Shown one piece after another: positions 1-10,300 of a stretch of DNA of 64,000 nucleotides. Where the stretch lies: the NCBI GenBank assembly GCA_039111635.1, contig JBCAQO010000003.1, positions 2,108,001 to 2,172,000 of the forward strand. The letters run 5' to 3'. A program made the translations under genes and the position numbers. The first letter of the stretch is position 1, and each line of letters starts with the position of its first letter. The notes beneath the pieces are model-generated. The model saw only the letters and a list, made by a program, of their open reading frames with translations, was not told the DNA's origin and did not search any database. Source of the DNA: Heterobasidion occidentale. Taxonomy: Eukaryota > Basidiomycota > Agaricomycetes > Russulales > Bondarzewiaceae.

Positions 1-401
1 CACCACCTTTGTCAAGATCACGCAAGGTATGTGGTTCTATCTTTGAGAAAATTCCGTGTTCCTTACGCTTGTCTACTCGTGTAGGCTCCTCATCCGTTAA
101 CCTTATCACAGACCAAAGTAGCGTCAAATGTTACCCCAGCCGACGCGATGGTGCGTTCTCACGTATGATCTGTCTATCGCAGCCTTACATGTTTCTCGCA
201 TAGCTTCAACATATGTCATCACTCACGCAAACTGTCCTTGACGCATCTGTTCAATCCTTAGAGTCCAGCCTAATGGCGCTCTCACAGCGATTATCATCGC
301 TCGCAGATCAAACGATCATCGACCCGTCATCAATTGCTCAGACAGCTGATGCCATGAGCAAGATCGCACAGGCGCTGTCTTCGCTCAAACAATTGCAATG
401 A
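1..401 (+). CDS. 3' end of an unidentified protein gene (5' part outside window)
   Basis: Three terminal exons join in frame: up to base 26, 85-150 and 204-401 with a TGA stop. Introns 27-84 and 151-203 have GT (gtatgt, gtgcgt) and TAG ends. The visible 97 or so residues are Ser/Thr-rich at first, then a Leu/Ser-rich segment with heptad-like spacing that is probably helical or coiled coil, ending in SSLKQLQ. No family is recognised. The gene begins left of the window, so its length and function cannot be judged. The phase-0 continuity across both introns is the main support. Confidence 0.55.
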
Positions 402-903
402 ACAAGTGGATTGGTAGTCGCCATATTTCTGATTAACCAACAAGGCTGTGTCTCGAGATCAGGCGTTCTTGGTATCACTGGTTGGTACATGTCTAACGAC
501 GCGAAATTCTATTTTTTTTGCCTTTTGTTTGTTTAGGACGCAATGGCTGCTTGCAACATTTGAAATGTTTTGACACGGGTTCAACGTTCAGCAGTTGTTG
601 GTCTGATTCGCTGTCTATGGAGACAAACATAGATCAACAAGACTGAAACACGGCATACAAAGAAAACCTTATCTATAGGTTAGAGTTCATAGCGCAACTT
701 AGTTTAAAAAGTCTCTAGGGTGCGCAGTAAGATGCTTTTTTCGTTGAGCTTATCTACTTATAGCCCACCCGGCGACATTATGTCCTGTGACATTGCAGCA
801 TGGCTGCCGCATGGTGTCGCCTACATGTATCCATAGGTCTCTGCTATATGAGTCTTGCCTGGACCACGAAGGGCATACTTTATCAACCAACACCCTGCAC
901 ACC
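402..903. other. intergenic region
   Basis: About 500 bp between the end of the left-edge gene and the ATG at 904. It holds a T-rich stretch near 511-530. No convincing ORF or RNA gene is visible. It should contain the 3' processing signals of the first gene and the promoter of the next. Confidence 0.5.
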
Positions 904-2716
904 ATGCCCCACTTCAACGTCTTTAGATCGCGCAGGATAGAGAACTCAAGTATAACAGAGGATTCAGATTCTTTCAATGATAGTCAGATGTCGCGACCTC
1001 CGGAATACAGGCAGCATTCCCCCTCTGGCTTTCGTTCAATCCTTGCAAGAAATCGTAGAGGAAGGCCTCAGGTAGGGACTCATCTTCGGCATTGAGGCTT
1101 CCAACTCACTCACCATCTTGATCAGACAAATGCTCATACGGACGACGAGGTGAGATCCTCAGATATGGATCGCCAGTTGCAACTGCGTTCATTGAAGCAG
1201 AAGATTCTAGGAATGGCAATTGTTAGATCGCCCTCCCAATATGCGTACCACTATCGAGGATTATTCGTCAGAAGAGGAGCCAGCTCCGAGTGATGTGACG
1301 GATAGCTCCATGCATTATATCTCAGAATCGTCTGCAGTCGACAGTCGAGTGCCTCTGGTCGAACGAGAGGACGAGCCTATTTCCAGCCGCCTATATGAGC
1401 AATTCTCCAACTCTGCAACACCCCATGCATCCCATGTCACCCGCCTGGAATTGCAGGACCGCGATGTCGAAGACCACCATCGGTCGAATGGAAGCCCACG
1501 TCCGTACATGGATGTTACTCCGATGCCCAGTCGATGGCAGCCTTTGGATATATCAGCAACCCAACAGGATGCGTATCACCACCCCAGTCATTCTACACAT
1601 GCAAGTGCAGTCTTCATGATTCAGGTGACCCGTCTCTTATTTTTGGACAATTCTCCTCGCGAGTTTAGCCTCCAATATCTCACAGCCCTGCACTCAGCAG
1701 CAGCTCAGCCAGCATCGTTTATATATTGGACGATGGTACTCGCGTACAGGTAACAATATTCGAATGGCATCTCGTGATGTATTCTGACTGGTGTATTAGG
1801 TTCCTACAGCGTCCTATCAAAGAGGGAGGTCGTCTCATAGGCAGGCAAACCGTAAAGACAAGACATACTACATCATACCTCCTGGCATGAATGTTATATT
1901 TCGAGACAAGGATGGAAGTGAGATCACACGGTGAGCCGGTTCATAAGTCATATCGAACTTCAGTGGTGTTGATGTAATCTATACGCTGATCCTCAGCGTA
2001 GGAGATTTTACTGGTACCAGTGCACCTATGCGATACCAAGAAGCGCCAATCATTCTTAGAGATGAAAGTGGCCGTATCATTTATCAGTATGTTACGGACT
2101 TGACTCTGATACGGGCTTCGTATACTTATCCACCTAAGGACCGGTATGTCTGATGATGGGAATTCCGGAGTTGCTGGTAATACATATAGTCGTGATGGAC
2201 CAAGCGTGGTCCACCTTGGTCAGTTTGTGCCCAACGGGTGAGAGTCAGCCTATGCTTTCTAGCTGAAGTCGTCTGACTGGTACTAAAAAGGCTGTATGGA
2301 TCGCGTTCTCCGTCACCAATCACGATTTCTTTGGGTTACCGAGGTCAAAAGCAATCTCCGTCAGTATAATCTATCTCTGAGTCTTGGCATCTGCTTACCT
2401 ATTTCATAATTCATCAGGGCGTATAACGATCACAATTCCCATCATACTCAGCAGGTATATCGCTCTCCTAGCGTTCAAAGCGCGCCGAGCATGGTCTACA
2501 CGGGTCAAGATCGCACACCAAGGTCAGTTAGACTATTCAGATGCATGCTCTGTTCGTAACTTTGGCCTGGCAGGGCCTCAACTTCTGACCTCCGGTATCA
2601 AGCCAGCAATACTCGAAGTCACGACAGTCTGAGGGTGCGTAAGATATACCCATAGAAATGCATCTCGAGCTCTGCCCGCTATATCCCAAGTCTTTTCTTT
2701 GTAGATTGTTGAGTAG
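904..2716 (+). CDS. conserved disordered fungal protein of unknown function
   Basis: Ten exons close perfectly in frame: 904-1071, 1211-1624, 1669-1749, 1800-1930, 1997-2086, 2139-2237, 2291-2359, 2418-2522, 2574-2634, 2705-2716, giving 409 residues. The last exon is only 12 nt (three codons and TAG). The N-terminal half is Ser/Pro/Asp-rich and looks disordered. The middle holds the only ordered-looking part: a V-Y-I-L-D-D-G-T-R-V-Q segment followed by YYIIPPGMNVIFRD and VGDFTG, then APIILRDESGRIIYQ. The tail is Ser/Arg/His/Gln-rich. I recall similar proteins, annotated only as hypothetical, in mushroom genomes; that is memory, not a search. No catalytic motif, signal peptide or membrane segment is visible. 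Confidence 0.75.
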
Positions 2717-2885
2717 AGCATGCAATTTGCTGCAAAGAAGTATATACACGGCTGCTGACGGACATCTTAGATTAGTTGCGTCATACACATGAGATATTTG
2801 AAACAACCTTTGCATGGGCACAGAAAGTGGGATCAGATCATGTGTAATTGTCAACGAAGGCGCCTTCAAGTGGTTGTGCGTGACC

Positions 2886-4026
2886 TCATTCCTCGTCCTC
2901 GTCCTCGTCCTCTACTAGAGTTTTGGAGGGACGACCACGAGAAGAGCGGCCCACAGCATTGACAGAATCAACCTCTTCTCTGCTCAACTTGAGCATACCC
3001 CCACTGAATTTACCAACTCCCATACGTAACCCCTTCTCCCGTTTTCTGGCTGACAATTCTGAAGGGTCTTCAAACAGCTTCTTGATTGTTGGATGATAGT
3101 TACCGATATTTTTGGCCTGAGGATTGTTATGATGAAAAAGTTTGAAGAGAGAGAAAGGGAGAGAGGGACAAACTTCTGATAATTGTTTATCTCGTCTTTG
3201 TGCTTGTTTATCTGCCATCCCGTCTCGAATATGTTTCGCAGCCCTGTTCCGCTCCTTTTCCCGTACAAGCTTCTCTCCTTTGCCAAGCCGTGCACCCCCT
3301 GCCAATTCGACGATGCGCCCAGATAACGCTTTTTTACGCTGTGCAGCAGTGAGCTCGAGATCAGGATTTAACGATCCAGAAAGTAGCTTGGTATGAATTA
3401 GACGACGAAGCGCGGCGTCATTCTGAATATTTGAACTGCGCTGACACATCAACGAAGACCCATTCAACGGATTAAAAGACAAGGAACCAACATACGCTTC
3501 TCCCTCATCACCATCGTCTGAATCTGGGGTGGCGTCGACAGGACTTGAGTTGAGCCTTGATTTTGAGACTTTAGCAGCCTTTGGGATGCGTTATGAACGG
3601 TACTGACAGCCGAAAAATATCGAATCACATACCATGAAGGAGCTTCCACGAGCTTTGGTAGAGCGTAAAGTCGATGTTGATCCTAGTTTTGATTCAGAAA
3701 ATATTACAACAGCAGGAGCGCGTGTGGATGTGGACTCCGAGGGAAAGGCATGATCTAGGCAACGTCAACAACACCCCAACACAAAACTAATAATGGGTAC
3801 CATTGTCATTCACTTTTCCTCCTAGGTCGTCATTATCACTTGCTGCGTCTCTTGCCGTCACTGTACAGAAACCCTGCCACTCATCTGACTTTTCCCAATC
3901 GATCCTGGACTCTTCAAGCTCACGTCTCTTCCGTTTCTTGCCACTACTTTGTGGCTGTGAGAAAGAGTTCAAGAATTCGCGGCCGTGAGCTTCTAGGATA
4001 TGCAGTAAGTCGCCATTGCCTGACAT
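2886..4026 (-). CDS. 40S ribosome biogenesis factor, FAF1/C1orf131 (DUF4602) type
   Basis: Four exons on the minus strand, starting at the ATG at 4026. The N-terminal exon has a Lys/Arg stretch (GKKRKRREL) and a DEWQGF segment; exon 2 is Ser/Thr-rich; exon 3 carries a charged helix; the last exon has the most diagnostic block, RMGVGKFSGGMLKLSREEV, followed by an Arg-rich and acidic tail (EDEDEDEE). The G-V-G-K-F-x-G-G-x-L-K-L-S block is what I know from the FAF1/C1orf131 family, nucleolar proteins of 40S assembly. Assignment rests on that block and on size, so it is likely but not certain. The start lies about 240 bp from the divergent DUF7719-like gene. Confidence 0.65.
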
Positions 4027-4263
4027 GTTGAAAAATTCCTTGTCGATAACCCTCTCAGCTACTATCCGCTATTTGCTGTAACGGTCACTACACGTGCATC
4101 CCGTCACTCTGATAGTCAGCGTACTTACCATACCGGGCATGACCTCCAAACTCCGCGCACCCAGACTGGTGTTGCGCCAGCTCAATCAAAACCATTCAGC
4201 CTTGAACGTTCTGAACGTTATACAACTCCTTCTCTTAGGCTGACATTCTTTACCGCTTCATTC

Positions 4264-5098
4264 ATGAGCAGAAATCTGAAATCCAAGTTCAAAACCTCCC
4301 CTCCTCCGAGCTCGAAGATCGAAGTTCCTGAAGAGGAGCAATGGCGCTTAATCCGGGAAAGCGGTATATTAAAGAGGGCCTCTGAAACTCCATCTTTTGT
4401 AGAAACGATACCAGATCAGAATATTCATGCTAAGGCAATTGAGGATGACGATGAAGAATGGCCCTTGGCTGAAGAAATTTTTGCGGCAACGACGATAGCT
4501 ATCCCTATGTCCTTTTTGTTATTGCTCATGTACATGTGAGTGACAAACGTCGCCTTCTTCGGAAAGTTAAGCTGAAGACGAGCGAAGTTTGATACACTTC
4601 CAATATGGCCAACAACCACGTTATAGTGTTATATTAGAAAGGATGTTGAGTGGTGTACCTAGTATGCCACGTCCTTGTTCCTATAACTCTGTCATTGTAT
4701 ATCGACGCTGTTTTCTCCCTCGTAGTCCTCTCAGTCTTCATCTTTTACAGTGAGTACAGCGTGTGACGCCACATCATGTTCTACTGATCGCAAAACTTTT
4801 GCTCAGCCAATCGCCATAAACGGGATCGGCGCGCACAGTTCTTACTCTTCATCATTTCTGTGGTGGCTGGCGCGCGCATGATTCACCAAGTCAACTACGG
4901 TTCATGGCTAAACAACATGCAACAGGTGCGCATATTTTATCAAATACTTAGATATGCCACTTAGAAATACTCTAGTGCCCCCCTTTGGGCACTTTGTGGG
5001 TTTACACAATAGTACAACTTGATCTTGGTCCTGCGGTGACGAGTTTGTTCGTTGTTGGGACATGGACTTGGTGGACAGGCATGAAATTAGTATTCTAG
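4264..5098 (+). CDS. small fungal multi-pass membrane protein (DUF7719-like)
   Basis: Five exons: 4264-4535, then from 4588, and three more ending at TAG 5096-5098. Splicing gives LLLLMYILIHFQYGQ across the first junction and FIFYTNRHKRDRRAQ across the third. The protein has an acidic cytosol-like N-terminus with a Pro/Ser segment (residues about 10-85), then three to four hydrophobic segments with the conserved-looking MIHQVNYGSWLNNMQQCPPLGTLW region (read as two short blocks) and a WTWW motif near the C-terminus. I associate this pattern with an uncharacterised fungal membrane family. Function is unknown. The ATG at 4264 is chosen because the upstream ATG at 4139 runs into a stop in frame. 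Confidence 0.7.
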
Positions 5099-5630
5099 GG
5101 GATTTTAGGTCGTAATTTCACGCTATCGTGACACGGTAATAAATCTATTGTTAAAACTTGTTATATGTATCCCAGACAGGGACAACATCCTCCAAATTGT
5201 ACACCCGCCGTCGTGGATATAAGATTGGCGCAAGGCCAGAACACGGCAGTGGATATAGCATATAATAGAGGGGCCGATCGTAGGAAAGGTTGTGTAAATC
5301 TATGCTCGACGATACGCCACTACACGGGTTTGAATCTTTGACCCAGATGGCACCTGTTACGAGCAGTCAAGGAAATGAAATAGACTCTGACACTCGAAAT
5401 GCCAAGGGGAGGATGTACAATCCATGTTCAAGAAGCTAGGCAATAAGGATGTAGAGGTGCACAATCTCTGCATGAGAATTAAATCATGAGCGTACAACAA
5501 CTTGATAAAATTGTGCGCGTGAAGAGGAGCTTCCTGCCTATATGTCTTCTCCAGTATCTAGTTCTTCAATTAAGATATTCACCTTGCTCTGGACAGTTGG
5601 AAGTGAGTAGAGTAGTGAGTTTAAAGGTGG
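5099..5630. other. intergenic region between convergent genes
   Basis: About 530 bp between two converging genes. No ORF with coding character, no tRNA-like cloverleaf and no repeat of note was seen. Confidence 0.5.
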
Positions 5631-7060
5631 TCAACGTACACGCCAAGACATCTGTCGACCTTCGAGAACCGTCCGTAGAACCCTGATTTGCCATCTCAGT
5701 CGTTTCGTAAGCTTCTGTCTAGCATTGCCTTGATACTGATCCAACAGACTGCAAAATGCCTTATACACACGATCATCCCGAGCAAAGTACCAGGTCTGTT
5801 TCATATATGGATGAATGGAGGACTTGATGAGCGTGTCACAAGAGACGGAGATGATACGAACCGGAATTGGACCATCCGAAACTGCCTCCTGAGTAAGCGA
5901 CCAAGCAGCCATCATTAACAAGTCGCTAGTAGAGTTTGCGATGCTATAATACAGGTGAGGAGGCCAAACGGGAGAAGAAGAAAAGAAACCTACTAATCTT
6001 CCAAGGTTGCGATGGCGTGGGCTTTGCCGAGCTCTTTTGTTGCGAAACTGCGAACAGCGTTTTGTGCTGTCTGGACCGGTTGACCTGAGGTCCCAGCGCG
6101 GAGAGCTGTGCCAACATTGGATATCTGTGCCAAAATCCACTTTTCACCCTCACTCATGACGAGCGTTTGTAAAAACGAGGCGATGAGGTCGCTCTGTGAA
6201 CTTTGGAGACCGTAATCAATCGCTAGTTTTAGATTTGAACCTGCGACGCATGTCAGGGTGGAGAGACAATGGTCATCGACTGGATGGACACACGTATCGC
6301 CTTCAAAATCACCTTCGTACGTGGGAGGACCATTGCATCATCTTCAAGGTGGTTCACAAAGCGCGAAAAAGCTCCTATTAAGATAATGGCGACATCTCTA
6401 TGCGATTTACCGATTCGCATGGCGTGGAGAAGAGGCGTTACACCACCCGAGCGTCGAACGAGCAGCTGATGAGCAGTTAATAATACATCGAGCAGAAATG
6501 GGCAGTAAAGACTGACATGAAACGCATGGTCTCGGACCTCCATCAGGTAGACAATATCTTTCCGCTCTACCGCACGTAGGACTTCGTATGGCTAGTGGTT
6601 TGATGTGAAGGACATGGAGGTAGACATGTGAACGTAGAGAAAGGAAATGGACGCACCTGAGGATCCTTCCACGACGCGCGAGCCTTATCACCTTTGACGC
6701 CCAATGCAACATGAAAGCTTGGACTCTCGACAACAGGAGACGGGGGCACGCTTGACCTTGAGTCAGATATTAATGGAGTCAATAGGGCTTCTTGGATGGC
6801 GTCTGGACTCGGTGGTGTTGGACTCCTTCGCAACTGCTTGATGATCGCCCGCGGTGCTGCCTGGTCAGCCTCCCTCTGGAGGAAACCTTGACAGTTGCAT
6901 GGTTACCCTAAGGGCGTATGAGAGAGCAAGACATACTTGTGGAAGGTAAACTCAAGGGAAGGCAGGGACTAGATGTAACACGAGCTTTGACGTCCGGAGA
7001 TGAAAAAGTTGATTGAAGGTCATCCATATGTTGCAAAACTGGGACAAGATTGTACATCAT
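5631..7060 (-). CDS. conserved fungal protein of unknown function, ankyrin-like
   Basis: At least five exons on the minus strand, from ATG 7058-7060 to TGA 5631-5633. The N-terminus is Ser/Pro-rich (SPTPPSPDAIQEALL). A helical region follows: PYEVLRAVERKDIVYLMEVRD, then SGGVTPLLHAMRIGKSHRDV and a RFVNHLEDD segment. The C-terminal part has VMSEGEKWILAQISNVGTALR, SIANSTSDLLMMAAWS and YFARDDRVYKAFCSLLDQYQ, ending in basic KRLRWQIRVLRTVLEGR. The TPLLHA context resembles an ankyrin repeat. The segments look strongly conserved to me from other fungal genomes, but I know of no function. Exon joins in the first third (near 6870-6940) are the least certain. Confidence 0.65.
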
Positions 7061-7386
7061 GGCCTTAAGTCACAAGCAATGAACGCTCAGAAAATGCAGT
7101 CATTCATCCAGTGTGGCAAATGAAGCAAGAGTGAGTGGTATCGGTGAAGCGGAGCGCATGCGCAGCCCTCATTCAATCGAGGTGTACACAGACTGATGTA
7201 CTTGCGTTGGCCGGTGTTGGCCGTCCACGGTTTTCGAGCTCCGCCGCTGAGGCACCAGTGCTGCTACCAACAATCGATCGAGCTTGAAGCAGGCTTGGGC
7301 ACAGCATAAACTAAGTAGTACTATCACAACCAATTGTCCTAGGCCTACCACTAACCGATTTCCAGTCATACATTCAGTGCACACCG
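7061..7386. other. divergent intergenic region upstream of Dicer
   Basis: About 325 bp separating the start of the minus-strand conserved protein (7060) from the Dicer ATG at 7387. It must hold both promoters. No known motif is recognised by eye. Confidence 0.5.
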
Positions 7387-10300
7387 ATGTTGAAACTCTG
7401 GAAGGCGTGGGGCAAGAGCAACGTTGCCACTTCAGCATCCGGACGGAGCAACGATCCCAACGGTAATACATTGATTAGGGCTAGCGATGCGAATGATTCT
7501 TCAGCCCCTGCGGTTTCCCCACGCAATGTCTCTAATCACTCTGACCCTACTACGGCCCCTCTTCTTCGCTCTAAACGGGATCAGTCTACTCGGCCCATGG
7601 TCATCGACGAGTATGTCTCGACAAAACGGAAGAGAGTAGAACTCGAAGATTCGGACTTAGCTCTTGATTCCATCGTGACCCGGTTGCCTGAAATGGCTGA
7701 AGCTGATGCATCTGCGAGGCCAGATATCGGCCCTTTTAGCGTTGACTCACAGAGGCGTGTCTTGATCAGCGTTCAATCTCGCAACAGTAACCATTTTAAT
7801 CTATTACTTGTTACCGCTTCTGAACGATGCTTTGCTTTTAGTGATTGCAGTTTTGAATGAGTTTCATGGTAAACCCGCTATGTGCGTTCCTACTGGTCTC
7901 AGAACACTCACGTTGTTCTCTGAGCAGACACTATATACTTCTCGGAAACGTTTCTACGTCAGGCTGTGAGTGCTGACCGCAGTTCTTCTCAATCGCGCTT
8001 TAAGAAACGGATTGCACTGTTCATGCCCGAGTATGTCTACTCTCAGCGATATTAGCCATATCTCATGTAATGATTCTCAGAGACAATCTGCCAAGGCATC
8101 GTATCGAGATCCAAGCTCAATCTTTGTCGAAAACTTCAGGGCTTTCGGTCGGAATCTTCACGCCGTCAGAAGATATTCAGTCCCAAAATCAATGGGCGAC
8201 TCTTTTAAACTCGGATATTGTCGTTGTCCCTGCCATGGTATTCCGTTATTATTTCTTGTTGACAACGAGAAAAGCTGATTGTTTTGAACACATAGAACCT
8301 TCTTGAGTCGATAATCACTGGTTGTATCTCCCTTCTACAGATCCACGCCATCTTCATTTGTGATGCCCGTCCAGTCAAAGATAAAGAATTTCATCCTATT
8401 GTGCGCATGATGTCGGATTTCTACAGTGTACTAGACGAGCACTCCAGGCCCCGTATCCTCGCTTGTATTTCTGGGCAATTCTACTTCGACGTCACAATGA
8501 TGAAGCTAGAAGAGACTTTCAAAGCTGTGGTATTCGGTGTCTCCGATGAAACTCGTGCTAACTTACTAGCCATTCCCGATCGTCCTCATGAAGCAGTTGT
8601 TTTCTTCGAACAACCTTCTAAACACCCGTACACGCTTCTCTACAAGCAGCTGCGACAAATGGACAAGGAAGGAACTTCAATGTATCGTCATTTTTCCGCA
8701 GCGCGGCACGCCCTCGTCGAGGTAGGCTCTTGTGCTTCTGACTTGGTATGGCGCCGTGCGCTGGGCGACATCGACACAGCAAACATCTTAGCTCACGACG
8801 AAGACGAGGGAGCCGAAGATGAGGACAATCCCGATTCTGAAACCTCACAGGCCAGAGCTACTGCACAAATACGAAGTCTTCTGAGGAATTGGACGTTTGC
8901 GATGCCTAACTTGGACCCCTCATCTAGAGGCTTCAATGTTTCACCGAAGTTCTTGAAATTAGTGAATATCTTAAGAACATGCCAGCCGTATGGGGACACC
9001 TTCCGAGGAATCATATTTGGTTTGTTGTGAACTTTCGATGTCACAGTGTCTACTCTTAACTGACATCTCCCTAGTTCAGAAACGAGCAGTCGCTTTGGTG
9101 ATGGTTGACCTTTTGCGTACGTTGGACATGGCATATATTCGACCACATGCCCTCGTAGGGGGACCGACGGCAAATCTTCAAGCTCAGGTGAGTTCCTGAC
9201 AATCTCATTAATAAAAAAACACTTCATATTCAGCGATATTGTCAGTCCGATATCATACATGGATTCGGCATGGGGACGTACAATTTGCTCGTCGCCACTA
9301 AGTGTGCTGAAGACCTTGATCTGCCGAAGGCGTCTGTCGTCGTCCGGTGCGTTGGTCCCTTTCACTTGTCCATCATCTCGACTCACATTTTGTAAGATAT
9401 GATATTTTCGAGAGCCAGGTATCATATGCATATAGTCGTGCTCGGACACGGGGACGTGAAAGTCATCTAGTCCATATGTTGCAGAGAGGAAACGATACCC
9501 ATCGACGCATCTTGAGACAAGTCACTCAATTTGACATGCCGCTCCAAGTATGGGCTGAAAGGGTCGCGAATAGTCCTCGTAGTGCTGTGCCTCCGAGGGT
9601 ACTTCATGAGACTCATGACCCATACCTTTCCGAAAGCGAGGATGAGGACGGGGACGAGCCGGAAAGCTATATCAAAGATCCAACTACAAGTGGTCGTATT
9701 CGCCTCCAGGACGCTACTGGGATCATTTACCGCTTTGCTTCAACTTTGAGCGACTGCGATGATGAGGCCGCTGGGGCGCCTTTATTCGAATTCGAGGATG
9801 CGGTCCAAGAAACTAGCAGTCAACCTCAATTCATCTGTAGCGTGGGCCTCCCTTCAGAAATCCCTATTCCCCATATTCGTGGCTCCCCATGCGCCTCTAT
9901 ATCACAAGCCAGACGTGTTGCTTGCTTTCAGACGTGCCTGGCATTGTCCGACAAAGGATTACTTGATTATCACTTCTTCCCGCAGCCCCTTCATTCGGCG
10001 AGTAGTCGGCGGCGAGCTCCTGAAATTCTGGGTATCTTAGAAGATGATGTCGACGGGTTATCCGCTTTACCCCCGAAAGGTAGCTCCCAGAATAAATTAA
10101 ACGGCACGCGCTCTTACCCACGGAAACAACCGGATTTCTGGTCAAATGGCATGCTACCGAGCTCCAAACTCAATCGCTTATATCCTACCGTCCTTACCAC
10201 CGACCAATCCTTCAATTCTAGCGAAGTATATGGCCCAATGATTATTCTGACACGACTTCCCCTTCCCACTCTATCAAGTTTCAAGCTCTTCGATTCGGGT

